This document shows, piece by piece, positions 37,367 through 48,545 of a DNA stretch of 64,000 nt. The translations under genes and the position numbers were made by a program. Origin of the DNA: Atopsyche davidsoni (lineage: Eukaryota > Arthropoda > Insecta > Trichoptera > Hydrobiosidae); contig JAILWY010000014.1 of the NCBI GenBank assembly GCA_022113835.1, positions 7,813,501-7,877,500 on the forward strand, written 5' to 3'. Within the stretch, counting starts at the first letter, position 1; every line of letters starts with the position of its first letter. The notes below the pieces were generated by a model that made no database searches, was not told the origin of the DNA, and saw nothing but the letters and a program-made list of their open reading frames with translations.

Positions 37367-37704
37367 TGAATGGTGCGCGTCTCGGCTAAACATCAATAGA
37401 TTTTAAAAATAATAATAACCAGACTTGGATATAAAAATGCTTCACTTGTTACTTTAATTAAAAAGTCCAGTGTTTGCAAATCATAAAATATTGATTAGCC
37501 CGAGCATATTAGTTCATATGTAGATTATGATTATTAAAAATTCTCACTAAATTGCAGTGGCTCGTTAGCATAGTTGGATAAATGCACCGGCCATGAAAGC
37601 TTGGGGATGTGGGTTCGAATCCCTCACAAGTCACGATGATATTTTCTGAGAGTTTTCTTTAATCGTTTTCAATGTATGAAAAAATGTGCTTAATCACATA
37701 AAAA
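37127..37704 (+). mobile_element. tRNA-related retroposon, copy 2, with inverted arms
   Basis: It is flanked by a 13-bp direct repeat AAGTTTTTTTATT at 37114-37126 and 37705-37717. A 65-bp left arm (37191-37255) is a perfect reverse complement of the 3' tail (37638-37702). The tRNA-like segment carries a textbook A box TAGCATAGTTGG (37566-37577) and B box GGTTCGAATCC (37612-37622). The loop also contains about 225 bp not found in copy 3, including a nested palindrome. The 5' part (TTAATGTCAATCTGA) is shared with copy 3, so it belongs to the family. The target duplication and tRNA promoter indicate retroposition, with a partner LINE unknown. Confidence 0.75.
37557..37634 (+). promoter_or_regulatory. 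tRNA-like RNA polymerase III promoter (A and B boxes)
   Basis: The A box TAGCATAGTTGG at 37566-37577 fits the TRGCNNAGYNGG consensus, and the B box GGTTCGAATCC at 37612-37622 fits GGTTCGANTCC, with tRNA-like spacing. A weak acceptor-stem pairing (GTGGCTC with AAGTCAC) remains. The anticodon arm is not a proper 5-bp stem with T33, so this is a tRNA-derived retroposon head and not a working tRNA gene. Confidence 0.8.
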
Positions 37705-38171
37705 AGTTTTTTTATTGTATAATTTTCATGGCTACTGCCACCACGTTTTTTTGCGGAAAAATCGATATTTTTAAAAACTTAAAATCACAATAAATAAACG
37801 TTAGCTTTAACACCTACACATATTTTATAAATCAAAAGATGGAAGATCTTTTTTGTATCCAAAGCGATGTAAGCAGACCCAAAGGAAAATTGAAGTTGAA
37901 AATATAAACGAAAATTATGCCTCTTTAGTATTACTTATATATGTTAACATATTTCTTTATGTTTCTCTTATTTTATTCCCAAATTTATTGTCTAAAATAT
38001 TTTTATTATCATTCTGACCTAGTTGTAAAAAAATATGATATTTTGTTCTTGCTAATAAATTTTTATGAATAATGTTATAAAATATTATGTTTACCTAATC
38101 AACATTGTAATCACAAAGGTATAAATGATTTCTATTAGATATATCTTGAAGAACTATTCATTTCACTATCT

Positions 38172-38568
38172 AGAGATTCATTAAGTGTTATGTCGTCTCA
38201 GTTTTCCATTATGGAGTTGAAGCTTGGACACTCAAGACCGCTATTAAGCGTAGAATTGAAGCGGCAGAAATGTGGCTGTATTGGAAAATCCTTAAGATAC
38301 CATGGGTTGACCGCGTCACAAACGAAAGAGTCTTGTACAGAATGCGCAAAGAAAGGGAACTCTTGACGTTGGTAAAGAAACGAAAGGTCTCCTATTATAG
38401 CCACAACAATAAGTACGGCATCCTCCAACTGATTGTCCAAGGAAAAATCGAAGGAAAAAGGGGCATTGGAATTTGCGCCTGTGGCTGGAGATCGGAAGTG
38501 CAGCCGGACTGGTGAGACTGGCTCTAGATAGAAACAAGTTCAAGGAAATTGTCACCAAGCTCCTATGA
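38172..38568 (+). pseudogene. Non-LTR retrotransposon reverse transcriptase C-terminal fragment (2)
   Basis: After an upstream TAG, one open frame reads RFIKCYVVSVFHYGVEAW, TLKTAIKRRIEAAEMW, KILKIPWVDRVTNERVL, then KRKVSYYSHNN and LQLIVQGKIEGKRGIG. A frameshift near 38480-38510 is followed by LVRLALDRNKFKEIVTKLL and a TGA at 38566-38568. This is the end of an insect-type LINE polyprotein: the 'Y..E.W' thumb region and the GKIEGKRG(x)G tail are characteristic. The polymerase active site is not present, so it is a 5'-truncated, broken copy. An AAGACGAAGAA stretch follows the stop, as in fragment 1. Clade not assigned. Confidence 0.85.
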
Positions 38569-38888
38569 GGAGAACAAAAGACGAAGAACTATTCATAGAT
38601 TAGACATTATCAATGAGTTTTTGTAAAAACTAGTTTACTTTAAATTTAAACAACATTGAAATCGTCTGAACAGAGTACCCGTGCCATGAATAGAAACTAT
38701 TTTTCCAAAACGACTCACACTTTCTAATTATCTCACCTCCACCATTATTATAATCAAAGGTCAAGCAACGCGGAGAAGTTGAGGTTTTTCCTGGGTCGAC
38801 GTACATAATGGATCCATAAAGATTGATCCGCCGCCCGATGGGGGCCCGTCACGGCACCGGGAGCTGAGGTCACTCCTCGCGTGCCGCG
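38569..38888. other. Short gene-free spacer
   Basis: AT-rich at first, rising to a GC-rich margin from about 38820 beside the GCC-type microsatellite. No gene seen. Confidence 0.5.
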
Positions 38889-38943
38889 GCCGCCACCGCC
38901 ACCGCCACCGCCACCGCCACCGCCGCCGCCACCGCCACCGCCG
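38889..38943. repeat. (CCACCG)n-type microsatellite
   Basis: Tandem CCGCCA/CCG triplets. Translation gives poly-proline on the plus strand and Arg/Trp repeats on the minus strand, which explains the open frames of 66-78 codons here; neither is credible as a protein. Confidence 0.9.
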
Positions 38944-40519
38944 AAGCTGAGCGATCAACACCCGCCGAAGAAACTCACCCTTGTTTCGCAGCTGTGCGTG
39001 ATACTCACGAGAAAATCTAGTCTAGTTAGAAGAGTTTTTAATTTGTTTCGCTTCTCACGGAGCCATTCAGTAAAAAAAACTAGAATCGCGAAATTACCAA
39101 TTTTGAATAATGTTTAAAAATGAATGCTGTGTATTAAATAATACACAGCTATAAATTTGCTTATGTATTAAATTTTTTATTTTCAATTTCTACCGAAATT
39201 TTGAAAATTAATTTGTTTATGAAAAAAACATTGTAAATAATTGGATTAAAAATCACACAAAGTTTTTTTTTTTTTATTAAAAAATACACATAGTATTTTA
39301 TACACTAAAATATATGTTTGATATAGATTTTCAAATTATTTCATTTTCTAAGGATTGTACTTTATTAAAATAGTTAATTGAACCCACTTCATTTTTTGCG
39401 GAAAAAAACCACCCAGCATTGGCTTATAGTTTCTGAATTTTCAGGGTCTGAGGGGTGTTTCGTGTGGTTCGCAGGCTTGTCATCGTCAGTACAGTCTCGG
39501 GGAGAACTACGCGGGGAGGCTCGGCCGCGGTAACGAGGAAGGCGTGCGCCGCGCGCGGGGCTGGCCGGCCGATTACAATCTACAGTTCTCTGATTTATTG
39601 CTACTACGGAATCCACGTTGAACATTTGACTTTATTAGTTTTTTTGTGCATAAAAAAAAAGCATAATTAATTGCCTTTTTTACAGTTTTAACGCAAGTTT
39701 TGCTTAGCACTTAAAAATATGCAGTATTTTTCAAATGATAATAAAATGTAAAAAAATTCGTAGACTATGTTGATATCGATCATTTGATAACATATTATCG
39801 CATCATACATTTTTAAGTACAACTAACAAGAATTAGTAACACCACATGGTTTTAGAAAAGCTGATTATACCGTGCACATATTTTGCAGACTTTGTTGAAA
39901 CCGCACATCTTATTCTAAACATTTAAACAAGCTTATGAATTTAAAAGTAACAGTTAATCACTAATTATATATTGAATATGTTTATTTAGTAAAAATTAAA
40001 TGTTTACTTTTTAAAAATTTAATATGTTTCAAAAAGAAGTAGTAAACATTGAACGAGCTCTTTTTATGTAACATACCTAAGGGTGTTTCACAGGTATGCC
40101 GGCCCCTTCTGGCGTAGGTCAGCTTCTCTTGCCTCAACAAGGGGTAGAATTTTACTTCACAAAGTCATTAAGCCTCAGTCAACGTTCTACTTTCGGCTTG
40201 TTTATTTAGTCAAAGGCTTCGTTTATAGTCCCGAATGCTCTAAGTGCACCTTTTTAAAAACAACACGTTTTTCAACTTTAAAACATAGGCTACTTATTTT
40301 TTTTTAAATTCAAAGTAGTATATTTCACTAGAAATTAACAAAAAAAGATTTATTAATTTACAAGGAAATGCCAAAAAATGCTCGCGATGTATATTTTGGA
40401 AATTTAAAAAATAAAACTTTTTGATTAAGATTTCGGATTGGGGAAATCGCGGACACTTGGCGGCGGAGGTCGGAGCGTCAGTCGTGCGGCGCGCGCGCTG
40501 CTGCTTGGTAGCCTGGAGC
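38944..40519. other. Gene-free DNA with a GC island and a small hairpin
   Basis: A hairpin with a 10-bp perfect stem and 4-base loop (GCTGTGTATT/AATACACAGC) lies at 39126-39149. A GC island at about 39440-39575 contains GCGCGCGGGGCTGGCC. The rest is AT-rich without gene signals. Confidence 0.55.
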
Positions 40520-40670
40520 CGCGGCCGCCGGCGCGGGGCGGGGCGGCGCGGGGCGGGGCGGCGGGGGCAGAGCGGGGCGGGGCGGGGCGAGGCGGGGCGG
40601 CGCGGGGCGAGGCGGGGCGGCGCGGGGCGAGGCGGGGCGGCGCGGGGCGAGGCGGGGCGGGGCGGGCGGC
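40520..40670 (+). repeat. GC-rich minisatellite, 20-bp unit, G-quadruplex type
   Basis: The tract is built from GGGGCGG/GGGGCGAGG words. Three perfect 20-bp copies of GGCGGGGCGGCGCGGGGCGA occupy 40591-40650, with degenerate copies on both sides. Closely spaced runs of four guanines on the plus strand meet the rule for G-quadruplex formation. Open frames of 108-164 codons in four frames are pure Gly/Ala/Arg or Pro/Ala/Arg low complexity and are a by-product of composition. The surrounding island spans about 40440-40735. Confidence 0.9.
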
Positions 40671-40735
40671 GCCGAGACGCGGGCGGGGCGCCGGCGCGCG
40701 CGCCCTCCGCGCCCAGGCCCGAACTGTCCACCCCT

Positions 40736-41460
40736 CGGAATACTTTCTCATTAATAGAACTATTTTTAATTTTTCCCACGATCACCAAAAATTAAACACT
40801 TCACGCATAAAAATGCAAAAGTATTTATTTTTCATAAAAATCAATACATACTAAATTCTTCATTGCTGATTTTTTATTTTTTATTCGCAAAAATTTCAGC
40901 CGGCACTGAAAATGGTGTCATCGCAATATCTGATATCAAACGTTTTAATCACCCTTCGAGAAATTATCGCTTTGATGCCCGTATTTGATGTAATATTGAA
41001 TAGGAAAAAAAATAATATCTGGACAGGCTGTAAATATTTTATTTTATTTTTTTCTGATTGTTTAGGTTTTTATATTGAAACATTAAATAAAAATACTCTT
41101 TTTAGCTTTCGCAAACAGCTTCAATTATATAAACGAATATATATGTCGAAATCAATAAATATTTAATTATGAATAAGGGATTTGTGTATTGCAAATTTTA
41201 CTACAGTAAAAATTTCATGATTTTTAAGCGTGAAATGATTTTTAAATTATTGATTGTTGTTTTGATAATTATAATCTGTACAGACTGGCGCAAATTACAT
41301 TTCGTCTCAATGATGAGATTTTAAAAAGAAAGTATCGGCGCACCAGGCCGCTCCCTGGCCCGCCCTCGCCCCCGCCTACACAATCGATAGCATTAAACAG
41401 TCAATTCTGATTCCTCGGCGGAGACAAGTGTCCGACACTCCTCGCTGACCGCCGCGTGCA
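40736..41460. other. Gene-free AT-rich spacer
   Basis: AT-rich with no gene. It becomes GC-rich from about 41340 at the edge of the next minisatellite. Confidence 0.55.
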
Positions 41461-41635
41461 CTGCACCCTGCACCTGCACCCCTGCACCAGCTCCCCTGCA
41501 CCTGCACCCCTGCACCAGCTCCCCTGCACCTGCACCCCTGCACCAGCTCCCCTGCACCTGCACCCCTGCACCAGCTCCCCTGCACCTGCACCCCTGCACC
41601 AGCTCCCCTGCACCAGCTCCCCTGCCCCTGCACCC
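41461..41635. repeat. 28-bp minisatellite (CTGCACC-rich)
   Basis: The word CACCAG recurs at 41485, 41513, 41541, 41569 and 41597 with an exact 28-bp period, and then once more after 14 bp at 41611. The unit is two related 14-mers (CCCCTGCACCAGCT and CCCCTGCACCTGCA). The almost perfect periodicity suggests recent expansion. Pro/Ala/Leu/His and Gly/Ala/Gln/Val open frames across it are compositional. Confidence 0.95.
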
Positions 41636-44600
41636 CGTCAATCGCATAACTTTAAATTGACATTTTTGGATTTTCAATACTGATTGTATCGATAAAAATC
41701 TATGATCAAAATATTTTTACGTTTTCACAATCGATTGATGCAATTAATTTGATAAAAAACATTTACACTTTTTTTTTCTTCAAAATTGATACACAGTGTA
41801 ACGTAGAAAATTTTGAATGAAAAAAAACCGTTATATGATTGATACGAATAAATTTTTATATTGATTTGTTTAATACATATTTAAAGATTGAGCTGCCAGT
41901 CAATTGCAAAATTAATTATATTTTCAATATTACTTTTGCAAATTATTAGCTTTGATTCATTATATAATATATATAATATTAATTTTTTTTTATTAATTTT
42001 TAATTAAATTAAAAATTTGCAAACTCGTTACATTTTCAGTATTGATAAGCTCTACGAAATAGTCGATTTGAAATTTTTTAATTTAGTCAAGTAAATGCAA
42101 TAGTTTTATAGAAAAAAACATTTGTTATCAATAAAATAACAAATTCTATACCGGTTTTAAGCATTGAAAGAAACTTATAAGTTTTATTGTCAGAATGAAA
42201 TTAAATATTAAATATTGATAAGACTTCATTTATATCAAACAATTGTAATAAATATAAGTATATTTTTGAGAATCCCAGTGTCATTGTTCGTTATTAAGTT
42301 TCAAGTATTATTATTTATACCATTCTTAGTAACGAACTTTGAATTCTATTGAATAAATTAGTAAAACCCTTAATTTTACAAATAATTAAGACAACGCCTG
42401 GTTTGGTTGTTTCGGATAGAATCTTATGCTTTACTTCCACACAAATACACAAATAAAAATAATCGACGTGTTTATAATCAATGTTTTATAGCATGTTAAA
42501 AGTATACTATGTCAAAAATCTAATTTGCTAGCACCAGTTTTTTTTTGTTGCTAAATAATACGTTGAGCAAAATGAAGGTTTCAAATTATAAAATAAACGA
42601 CATTCTGAAATTTCAGGCCACAGTAAGAATAATTGCATAGTATATTTTACTGAAGTTTCCGTGATTTTGTAATACTTTTGAAAAGGTACTTATTTAAAGC
42701 TGTCACTAAGCATTTTAGATAGTAGCGAGTCCGCCGCACCGCCCAACTTAACGACTGTAACTAAATTAAGGTGCGCCCTCGCAAAATAACATTAGGACAT
42801 TAAACAATACCGTTCCAAGAAGAGACGAGCCCCGAGGGGTTCCTCTCGACAGCTTCGGGGAACCGATACTTCTTTATGCGCTAATTCGGCTACCGAGAGC
42901 ACAGCAGAATGCCTAGTCCACGATTGGAGCTTTAAATCTACTGGGTTTGTATCAAATCACGGAGCTGTAATACTTTAGAGTGGATTATACCAACTCACTA
43001 TTGAACATCTGTCTTCATGATTCTCCGACGCGGTTATTATTCATGGTCGATTAGGAGGGTCTCTCGGTGCTACAGGATATTTATTGCATCAATTGAGGAT
43101 GCTTGTATCGGAAGTGGGAGTATACGTGGAATTTCCATTCTAGTAAAAGTTACTGTATATTTTTCAAACACCTTTTTTGGTTTTCATCGAATGACACAAT
43201 ATACTAAAACATAACATTTTTTTTTTGACGAATGAACCTTCAAATAAATCTGTTGTAAATTATTTACTCAATAGTTGAATTTACACAAATAACGCATTAA
43301 TTTACGTATTTTTCAGTACAATTACAAGAATTTATTTTGTTTAAACTTTGAACATGCCCCATTTTATAAAACATACGTTATTTGCTGTGCTTTTTCTGTA
43401 ACTATAATCCTACTAGAGTTTCAAATTATGTACGCTAATTACGTGAATAAAAAAATCATTAAGCTCTTTTCTGTTTGCTCAACTAAATGGAGGATGTTAC
43501 GGAGTTTTTCTGACCTAAATAAATTTCTAATATTGTTATATAAGAAAAATCCTATCAAAAGGTGGAGATTTACAAATCATCCGTTACCAAAACTACCACT
43601 GGAATCACTAAAGACATTGTGAGTGCAGGCACATAACCTGCGTTGAGAAACACTTTGATTACATTAGATACATCAAACCTTCACTTGCATAATAACATAT
43701 ATTTTAGTAAAACCACCGCCATTCGTATAGTAAATACGACCAGGAAACGAATAACGTATATAATATCAAATTTATACAATTTTATATTTATGTAGATTCA
43801 ATTAAAAAAACACTCGGATTTAAAACACACCTTTATTAACATGGAAGTCCATGGATGCTTAGAATGTGTTTGGTTCAGCAGTGTATTCATTATAGAAGTA
43901 CGTGAGTTTTACGAACGAGATTGGTTCATGGAACCAGAAAATTTATCCCGACTTTTCTTAGAAAGTTCCTTGAATGAAAACCGCGGTAGAGCTCCGTTCT
44001 GTCTATTCCAAGAATTGGAGATCTGTACAGAGAATTACTTTTTTTCATCGCATAAATATAAAACGGAAATATTATAAACGTCTCTCAGAATTTGTTATTG
44101 CATTACGTTTACAAAATATTAAAAACCATCACATTTTTATTAATATACACGTTTATTTGATTTTTAAGAAATGTATTCCTGATTTTTGTTAATTATAAAG
44201 CAATTAATTTTTTGTGTTTTTTTTATTTTGAGTGAATATTTTTTTTTAGAGGCCTTTTATCTAAGTAAATGGTAAAAATACGACTCTGTCGATCGAAAAA
44301 TATTTTTAATTGTATGGACAAGCGGTGGTTCGTAAGATGAGAGCATTTCTGGAACAGAGGCATTTTATGGGATGGATAATATGGGATGCATAAAATTCAC
44401 TGTCTTTAATAAAAGCCATGAATAGTTACCAGCAAAATTGTAAAACAAAATTTTTCTCCTATTATTCATAATTATAGATTATATGAAAAAAATTGAATAA
44501 TCTTTGTTGTTTAGGTCTATGTTAGCGTTTCTTATTATCTGTTTTAATTTCTAACAATAAAAAAAATTACAAATTCTCAAAAAAAAATAAAAAACAATTT

Positions 44601-45098
44601 TAATATAAATATAATGTTTAACTTTCATCTCACACAAAAGGTGTTTATCAAAAAGAATAAATGATTATTTATACGAAATTAAAAAAGGCGAGACGGGACC
44701 TTATCGTAAAAAGATACTAATTATTTTTGAAGTTTTTTTTTTATTATAGTCGGCTCTCAGCACTCTGCCTCAGACTTTCGCGGGACGGGCGATTAAATTT
44801 TCGTGGAGACCCCTTCCCCCTTCCCCCCAACCGCCCCCACCCTCTTCCACTGTCTCGCTTTATAATTTGTTCAAAATTGAACATTTAAACGCGTTTAGAA
44901 TGAAAGTCCGGACTACATGGACGGAGAACAATGGAGCCCAGCGAGCGGCTGCACTGAACCCACGATAAATATTATATTTTACTTGCGCAAGTACTATTCG
45001 GTGTGTCCTAGACGCTACTCATTAGGACATATTAGGTGATGCATATTTTAAATTCACATAAAATCATAACACTTAATATAGGATGTTGTCAAAACTCA
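41636..45098. other. Gene-free DNA with two GC patches
   Basis: Strongly AT-rich to about 42720. A mixed-composition block follows at about 42720-42960, with GAGCCCCGAGGGG and AGCTTCGGGGAACC. A C-rich patch at about 44795-44850 (runs of five or six C) could form a G-quadruplex on the minus strand. Open frames of 60-80 codons at 43017-44192 have no recognisable domain. Confidence 0.5.
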
Positions 45099-45207
45099 TT
45101 TTATTTTATTATAATAAAATAAAACCAAGTGGTTTTGGAGACTACGTTTATTATGCTTATAGACTACGTTAATAAACGTAGTCTCCAAAACCACTTGGTT
45201 TTATTTT
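45099..45207. repeat. 26-bp perfect palindrome overlapping a 38-bp stem hairpin
   Basis: 45099-45124 is a perfect no-loop palindrome of T/A words (centre TTATAA). It overlaps the start of a hairpin whose 38-bp arms, 45116-45153 and 45170-45207, are exactly complementary around a 16-base loop. The arms include CCAAGTGGTTTTGGAGACTA. The motif AGACTACGTT occurs in the stem and again in the loop. The flanks show no obvious target duplication. Confidence 0.95.
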
Positions 45208-45342
45208 TTTGTAATAAAATGGAGTATTACAAAATAAATACCAGTTTCATTAATAATTTTATTTTGATACTCATTTTTAAAAACATATTTTTAGCAACAA
45301 ACGTGCAACGAATGAAAAAATTTAAATGCAACATATTTCTAC
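45208..45342. other. Short spacer before retroposon copy 3
   Basis: AT-rich with no feature seen. Confidence 0.5.
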
Positions 45343-45359
45343 TGTATAGTATTTTATTA

Positions 45360-45717
45360 CTAATATGATTAGGCACATTAGTTCATACATAGAAGATGAT
45401 TTAAAGAAATTCTCAGAAAAAAATCATTGTAATTCGTGTGGGATTTGAACCCACACCCCCTGGTTTACATGACCGGTGTACTAACCCTTGTACTAACGAA
45501 TCACTTCCGTTTATCGAGAATTTTTAACAATCATACATATGAACCAATGTGCAACCCAGGCCAACCAATATTTAGTGATTTGCAAGCACTGTGTATGTTA
45601 TTGTATGTGTACTTCTATGTATGAACTAATGTGCCTAATCATATTAGTAATAATATAATAAACCTGTAATGGATAATTAATACGCATCTGATTGACGTTA
45701 ATCAAAAAATAGACATA
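45360..45717 (-). mobile_element. tRNA-related retroposon, copy 3, with inverted arms
   Basis: Flanked by a perfect 17-bp direct repeat TGTATAGTATTTTATTA at 45343-45359 and 45718-45734, a clear target-site duplication. On the minus strand the order is a 5' segment (TTGATTAACGTCAATCAGAT), an inverted arm, a middle part, the tRNA-like head and the 3' tail. The arms (45355-45395 and 45612-45652) are 41 bp and perfectly complementary. The B box, read in reverse complement as GGTTCAAATCC, is at 45441-45451. The A box at 45485-45495 is degenerate. The long target duplication and tRNA-type promoter argue for LINE-driven retroposition. The inverted arms alone could suggest a fold-back transposon. Confidence 0.8.
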
Positions 45718-45734
45718 TGTATAGTATTTTATTA

Positions 45735-48343
45735 TTTTACAGACTGGGGTGTAGTACATTTAAAATATAGTTTAAAAACCTTAGTTGGAGCTGTGACTAT
45801 GTAGTTTTACTATACAAGCAAGAAAAGCATTGCGCAGGCGCTTGTGGGTGCGGTGAAGGGGGTGGGGGGTGGGCGAGGGGGTGGGGGATGAGAGAGGAGA
45901 GAGGTTGCAGGACAGAGACGCCTAGATGCCCGTGTGTTTTGATTGATTTTACTTCCATGTATATAAAATCAAACGTCAAAGCGAAGATTTCCGGAAAACC
46001 GAAGAGCGAACGTGGCGAGAGCCAACTCCTCGATGACGGCAGAGAAGAGCAGAATGAGAAAAACGAGTCAGCGCCTCGGGCGTATTGAATTTTTATGTTT
46101 TTCGCCTCATGTGCTACTTTGAGAAGTTTTCTAGACAGTAAAAAAAGGATACAATAACCTTATGTGTAAGGGAAAATAAAATTGTTAGATATACGCTGCT
46201 ATGAAGTTTTTTTACAGCTCTAAATTGAATCAGAACCCGAATGTGTTGTATAACATCCACCGTACATGGAAAATACGGTAAAGTGGGCACCCTTCATAAT
46301 GTGTAATGCGCAAACTTTGCAAATGAACGAATTTTATCTTATTCTTATACTATTACTTTGCGCATTATTTTCGTTTAAAGCTGTTTTTTTATTACTATTA
46401 TGAGTTTTTATACACATAGTGCAAAATCGATGGAGTTGACATAAAAAAAGACTGTGTTATTCATTGTTGTTGTACGTTTTGTTTATAATTTTTGTAAATA
46501 TTTTAAAAATAATCAAAGAAAAAAATAACTCTTAAAATTTGTTACACTTTTAAAATGATACTGAATAAATTAAATGTAAAATTAAAAATTGAAAAAATAA
46601 CATATTTTAAGATCCAGAGGAGATCCGGAGGTCTTGAGTGAAGATGAGTAGTGTATTAAAAAATAGTTTTCACAAAAAATTATAAGAAACGAGTCACACC
46701 AAAAATATGTGGGAATCCACAAAAGTTATTTGAATAAATACATATTAAAATGGAATTCTACCGGTATGTTCTGTCAAAAGTGTGTAATTAAAAAAAGCTA
46801 TTAAAATGCATGTATATATGCTGTTTATTTCAGATGGTTTAACTCGGCTTAATGGTAGCAAATACGTAACGTACCGTTGGTTACTTAGGCCACTTCTAAT
46901 ATGCTCATCTTAAATTATTAAAACAGAAAGCTCGTGCAGGAGACCGGGAACTATTGCATTTCCATATCGGAGCGTGTAAGCCTGAGCATTTTGCCTGAGA
47001 AATAAATTTGCAAGTTAATATGCAAGGTAGGGAGTGGCGCGGGAGGCCTGGGGCGGCAGCAGCAAAAAAACCTCCCGGAGGGAAGAAGAGGAAGCGGAGG
47101 GTAGTTTAGTATACCCTATCTTTATATTTATTTTTTCAACACTTATTTATCCACTTCCTAGGCATGTGCAACGTCTATTAAGATAATCATAACAGTTATG
47201 AAACGAACAATGTATTTAAACATTGTCACTAAAAAAAAGTAGCAGAAGTATCTTATGTGTTGTGAAATTTTTTTCGAGTATTTTTCTAGTCGTTTTATGT
47301 GTGAATCGATTGCCTAAATATTCAATATATATATTTTTAATTTTGCATTATATATATTCCAAGGTAACGGTTTTGAAGTGACTGGGTATTGTCATTGTTA
47401 TGCTAACGATTTTTTCTGCAAAGTGTTATTCGGTGAAGTAATCATAAATATTAGATTTTGATTTGTAAAATCGATTTGAGTGCGATAATTATATTTGACT
47501 GTCAACTCTTGGTTTCATGGTCAATTTTTTCTATATATTCCGATATAACAATGAAGTCACATTCATCCTCTTGGATTAATAATATTTTTTATTAATAATA
47601 CCATTCAATGCTTACAGGTTCAATGAATCATGAGGTATTAAAATTACCATAATTGTTATGATATTTAAATACATGTGGGTCAACTTTGCATTTACATAAG
47701 TAAATATTTTAAATATATGCTTCAAACTTCAATAAGCCTTTTTATTTACAACTATGCGTATAAAGTAATATAAGATGTATAATTACTACCCCAGTATTGC
47801 TGCTCTCTAAGACAAAAGCTAATATTTCCTTTGTTAGATGCAAATTTACTGCTTATGATTTTAGATATGCATGAAGACCTTAAATAACCTACAAAAAGAT
47901 TTAAACAACAACTAGCAAAAACAGCTACGTTAATATTTATAAAATACATAAAAAGTAAACTGAAGCACGGTTTATTTGTATGGAGATAAAATTTTGAAGC
48001 TGTTAAAAAAAAATGAAAAAGAAAAACACGGCCGGAGTTTTAGAAGCTTACTGTTCACGGAACATCTTTACAACTTTGCAAACAAGGCAGAAACTAGTTG
48101 CTTAGATTTTCCAATAAACACTTCGTCCACAGCGACTCAGTGACATCTGTTTTAAAATAATTTCATCTGAATTTTTCGCCATGAAGTTTGCTTTTATTGC
48201 AAGATATAAATCATGGTCATAATATCATGGGTATACTTCAAAACACATATTAAAAAATCGCACAGAAATTATGTAACCGTTCTTTATGAGATCCCAAAAA
48301 AGCGCAGGTTACACATTGGGTGTGGTTTATTGAGATAGTTTTG
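45735..48343. other. Gene-free DNA with two small GC patches
   Basis: A G-rich tract at about 45850-45895 (GGGGGTGGGGGGTGGG and following) meets the G-quadruplex rule. It is followed by a moderately GC-rich block to about 46085. A second patch lies at about 47030-47100. The remainder is AT-rich and no gene is seen. Confidence 0.5.
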
Positions 48344-48545
48344 ACAGTTATGCTCTACTGGGTGCGTTTTATCAAATCCGGACACTCTCCATAATTTAAA
48401 GACATGAGGGTCGGAAACGATTAGCAGTATATCTGTCTCGCTCTAACCGATGGGCAGAGGTGACACGTCCGGTGGTGCTATCTCTCTCCTGCTCTGTATC
48501 TTGGTGAGGGATAGAGATAACGATGGTTAATGTACAGTACAGTCT
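48344..48545. other. Unassigned block with an imperfect GATA-rich inverted pair
   Basis: This block is more complex than its flanks. TATCTCTCTCC at 48479-48489 is nearly the reverse complement of GGGATAGAGATA at 48508-48519. I could not find terminal repeats or a target duplication around it, so it could be a decayed transposon or a regulatory block. Confidence 0.3.

Noticed and set aside
38761..39117. Poly-proline and Arg/Trp frames
   Set aside because: They come from the CCACCG microsatellite.
40294..40854. Open frames of 108-164 codons on both strands
   Set aside because: They overlap the GC minisatellite and translate to Gly/Ala/Arg or Pro/Ala/Arg low complexity in several frames at once, as expected when stop codons are excluded by composition.
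41376..41683. Repetitive open frames of 70-94 codons
   Set aside because: They are translations of the 28-bp minisatellite in several frames; no frame has a start context, domain or exon signal.
44918..44929. Twelve bases identical to the start of the miR-184 mature sequence (TGGACGGAGAAC)
   Set aside because: The rest of the mature sequence does not match and no hairpin precursor is visible around it; a match this short can arise by chance.
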